This document shows, in pieces, positions 32,402 through 33,618 of a stretch of DNA of 33,618 bases. The translations under genes were made by a program, and so were the position numbers. The DNA comes from Stenotrophomonas daejeonensis (GTDB taxonomy: Bacteria; Pseudomonadota; Gammaproteobacteria; Xanthomonadales; Xanthomonadaceae), in NCBI RefSeq assembly GCF_001431505.1, contig NZ_LDJP01000020.1:1-33618 (forward strand). Reading direction: 5' to 3'. The first letter of the stretch is position 1, and each line of letters opens with the position of its first letter. The notes below the pieces were generated by a model. It worked only from the letters and a program-made list of their open reading frames with translations, did not search any database and was not told the DNA's origin.

Positions 32402-33618
32402 ATGCCCATCAAACCCTCAGCTTCCTCCACTCCCCATTCCCCAGCACCCGCTCCCCGCGCCCCGCGCGTGGTGCTCTGCGCCGGGGAGACCTCCGGCGAC
32501 GGCCTCGGTGCCGGCCTGATCATCGAGCTGCGCCGGCGTTTTCCCGATGCCGAGTTCGCCGGCATCGGCGGCGACGCGATGCGCAACGCCGGCTGCCAGA
32601 CCTGGTTCGACGCCAGCGAGCTGGCGCTGATGGGCTTGGCCGAGGTCCTGCGCCACTTGCCGCGCCTGCTGAAGCTGCGCAGGGCCTTCCGCCAGCGCGT
32701 GCTGGATTGGCAGCCGGACGTGTTCATCGGCATCGACGCACCCGACTTCAACCTCGGCGTCGAGCAATGGCTCAAGCAGCGCGGCGTGCGCACCGTGCAC
32801 TACGTCAGCCCCTCGGTATGGGCGTGGCGCGAGAAGCGCGCCGAGAAGATCGGGGCCAGCGCCGACAGGGTGCTGTGCCTGTTCCCGATGGAGCCGCCGA
32901 TCTATGCCCGCCACGGCATCGACGCACGCTTCGTCGGCCACCCGATGGCCGACGCGATCCCGCTGGAAAGCGAGCGCATCGAGGCCCGTGCCGCGCTCGG
33001 CCTGCCGGGCACCGCGCCGGTGCTGGCGGTATTGCCCGGCAGCCGGCTGGGCGAGGTCGGCCGGCTGGGGCCGGCGTTCTTCGAGGCGGCATGGCAGGCC
33101 TGCGAGCGCATGCCGGACCTGCACATCGTGGTGCCGGCGGCCAACGCGAAGTGCCGGCAGCTGATCGACCAGCAGATCGCAGCCTCGGCACTGCCCGGTG
33201 CGCGCCTGCGCGTGCTTGACGGCCGCGCGCGCGAGGCGATGGTGGCCGCCGACGTGGTGCTGCTGGCCTCGGGCACCGCGACGCTGGAAACCATGCTGGT
33301 CAAGCGGCCGATGGTGGTCGGCTACCGCGTGTCCGCCCTCACCGCGCGCATCGTCAGGCTGCTGGGGCTGATCAAGGTCGACCGCTATGCCCTGCCCAAC
33401 GTGCTGGCCGGCCGCGACCTGGCGCCGGAGCTGATCCAGCAGGACTGCACGCCCGACCGCCTCGCCGCCGCCGTGCTGCAGTGGTTCGAGCACCCCGACT
33501 GCGTGGCCGGCCTGCAGGACGACTACCGCCGCCTGCACCTGGAGCTGCGCCAGGACGCCTCCGCCCGCGCCGCCGATGCGGTGGCGGAATTGCTGGAAGG
33601 CGGGGAACGGGGAACAGG
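32402..33618 (+). CDS. lpxB: Lipid-A-disaccharide synthase (partial, runs off the window)
   Basis: LpxB joins UDP-diacylglucosamine and lipid X into the lipid A disaccharide at the inner membrane. About 405 codons are visible with no stop before the edge. Motifs follow E. coli LpxB (382 aa): CAGETSGDGLGAGL, FIGIDAPDFNLGVE, HYVSPSVWAWREKR, LPGSRLGEVGRLGP, LLASGTATLETML and LPNVLAGRDLAPELIQ. The core is almost complete, since the last residues match the E. coli C-terminus. ATG 32402 has AAGG 4 bases upstream. ATG 32345, overlapping the lpxA stop, is in frame and would add 19 low-complexity residues translated from the heptamer repeat. Either start leaves a Ser/Pro/Ala-rich N-terminal stretch absent from E. 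coli. The visible end again reads into the heptamer repeat. Confidence 0.97.
   Translation, partial: MPIKPSASSTPHSPAPAPRAPRVVLCAGETSGDGLGAGLIIELRRRFPDAEFAGIGGDAMRNAGCQTWFDASELALMGLAEVLRHLPRLLKLRRAFRQRVLDWQPDVFIGIDAPDFNLGVEQWLKQRGVRTVHYVSPSVWAWREKRAEKIGASADRVLCLFPMEPPIYARHGIDARFVGHPMADAIPLESERIEARAALGLPGTAPVLAVLPGSRLGEVGRLGPAFFEAAWQACERMPDLHIVVPAANAKCRQLIDQQIAASALPGARLRVLDGRAREAMVAADVVLLASGTATLETMLVKRPMVVGYRVSALTARIVRLLGLIKVDRYALPNVLAGRDLAPELIQQDCTPDRLAAAVLQWFEHPDCVAGLQDDYRRLHLELRQDASARAADAVAELLEGGERGT
33601..33618 (+). repeat. Heptamer repeat at the lpxB 3' end
   Basis: Two CGGGGAA units (33601-33614) occur at the visible end of lpxB and are read in its frame as part of the tail. They match the units at 32371-32391. 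The array may continue past the window. Confidence 0.6.

Overview
The window looks like a chromosomal segment of a Xanthomonadaceae gammaproteobacterium (Stenotrophomonas / Xanthomonas / Pseudoxanthomonas group; genus not resolved). The basis is high GC, the order rpsB-tsf-pyrH-frr-uppS-cdsA-dxr-rseP-bamA-lpxD-fabZ-lpxA-lpxB, xanthomonad-like sequences throughout, and several inverted dimers of short palindromes ending in GTAG, resembling the SMAG repeats described in Stenotrophomonas. I found no rRNA, tRNA, CRISPR array, prophage or transposase.

Region by region. 1-299: no gene, only inverted repeats and the terminator of a bacterioferritin gene (300-788, minus). 937-3357: an exported penicillin-acylase-type Ntn hydrolase whose spacer peptide contains a palindromic repeat. 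3496-4234: a Phd-type antitoxin with a PIN toxin. 4340-17744, all minus, in transcription order: map, glnD, dapD, a secreted CocE/NonD hydrolase, a YffB/ArsC-like protein, a GTAG-type repeat, dapE, a propeller-sensor diguanylate cyclase, an Asn-rich leader peptide with attenuator, asnB, and an exported RidA-like protein. 17820-19928: the rpsB-tsf unit with promoter, long leader, intercistronic hairpins and terminator. 20037-21542: an HDOD-GGDEF protein. 21652 to the end: pyrH, frr, uppS, cdsA, dxr, rseP, bamA, lpxD, fabZ, lpxA and lpxB, covering UMP phosphorylation, ribosome recycling, undecaprenyl, phospholipid and isoprenoid precursors, outer-membrane assembly and lipid A. Many junctions overlap by ATGA or TGATG, suggesting translational coupling. 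lpxB runs to the window edge.

The most interesting signal lies between the diguanylate cyclase and asnB on the minus strand. A 31-codon ORF (6732 to 6637) has 7 Asn codons. It is followed by a palindromic intrinsic terminator with seven U, 53 nt before the asnB start codon. The end of the leader ORF is an exact 14-base copy of the terminator core and can form a competing 14-bp antiterminator. This is the layout of ribosome-mediated attenuation, here apparently sensing Asn-tRNA to control asparagine synthetase. The leader start codon overlaps the stop of the cyclase gene, and a promoter-like pair lies so close that the leader mRNA could be leaderless.

Other points of interest: a bacterioferritin lacking the usual heme-ligand Met; a RidA-like protein with a signal peptide and without the family Arg; a histone-H1-like tail on DapD; one cyclase without an I-site and one with it; no skp gene between bamA and lpxD, where there is instead a run of perfect hairpins, one with the bamA stop codon as its loop; and heptamer GGGGAAC-type repeats on both sides of the lpxB core.
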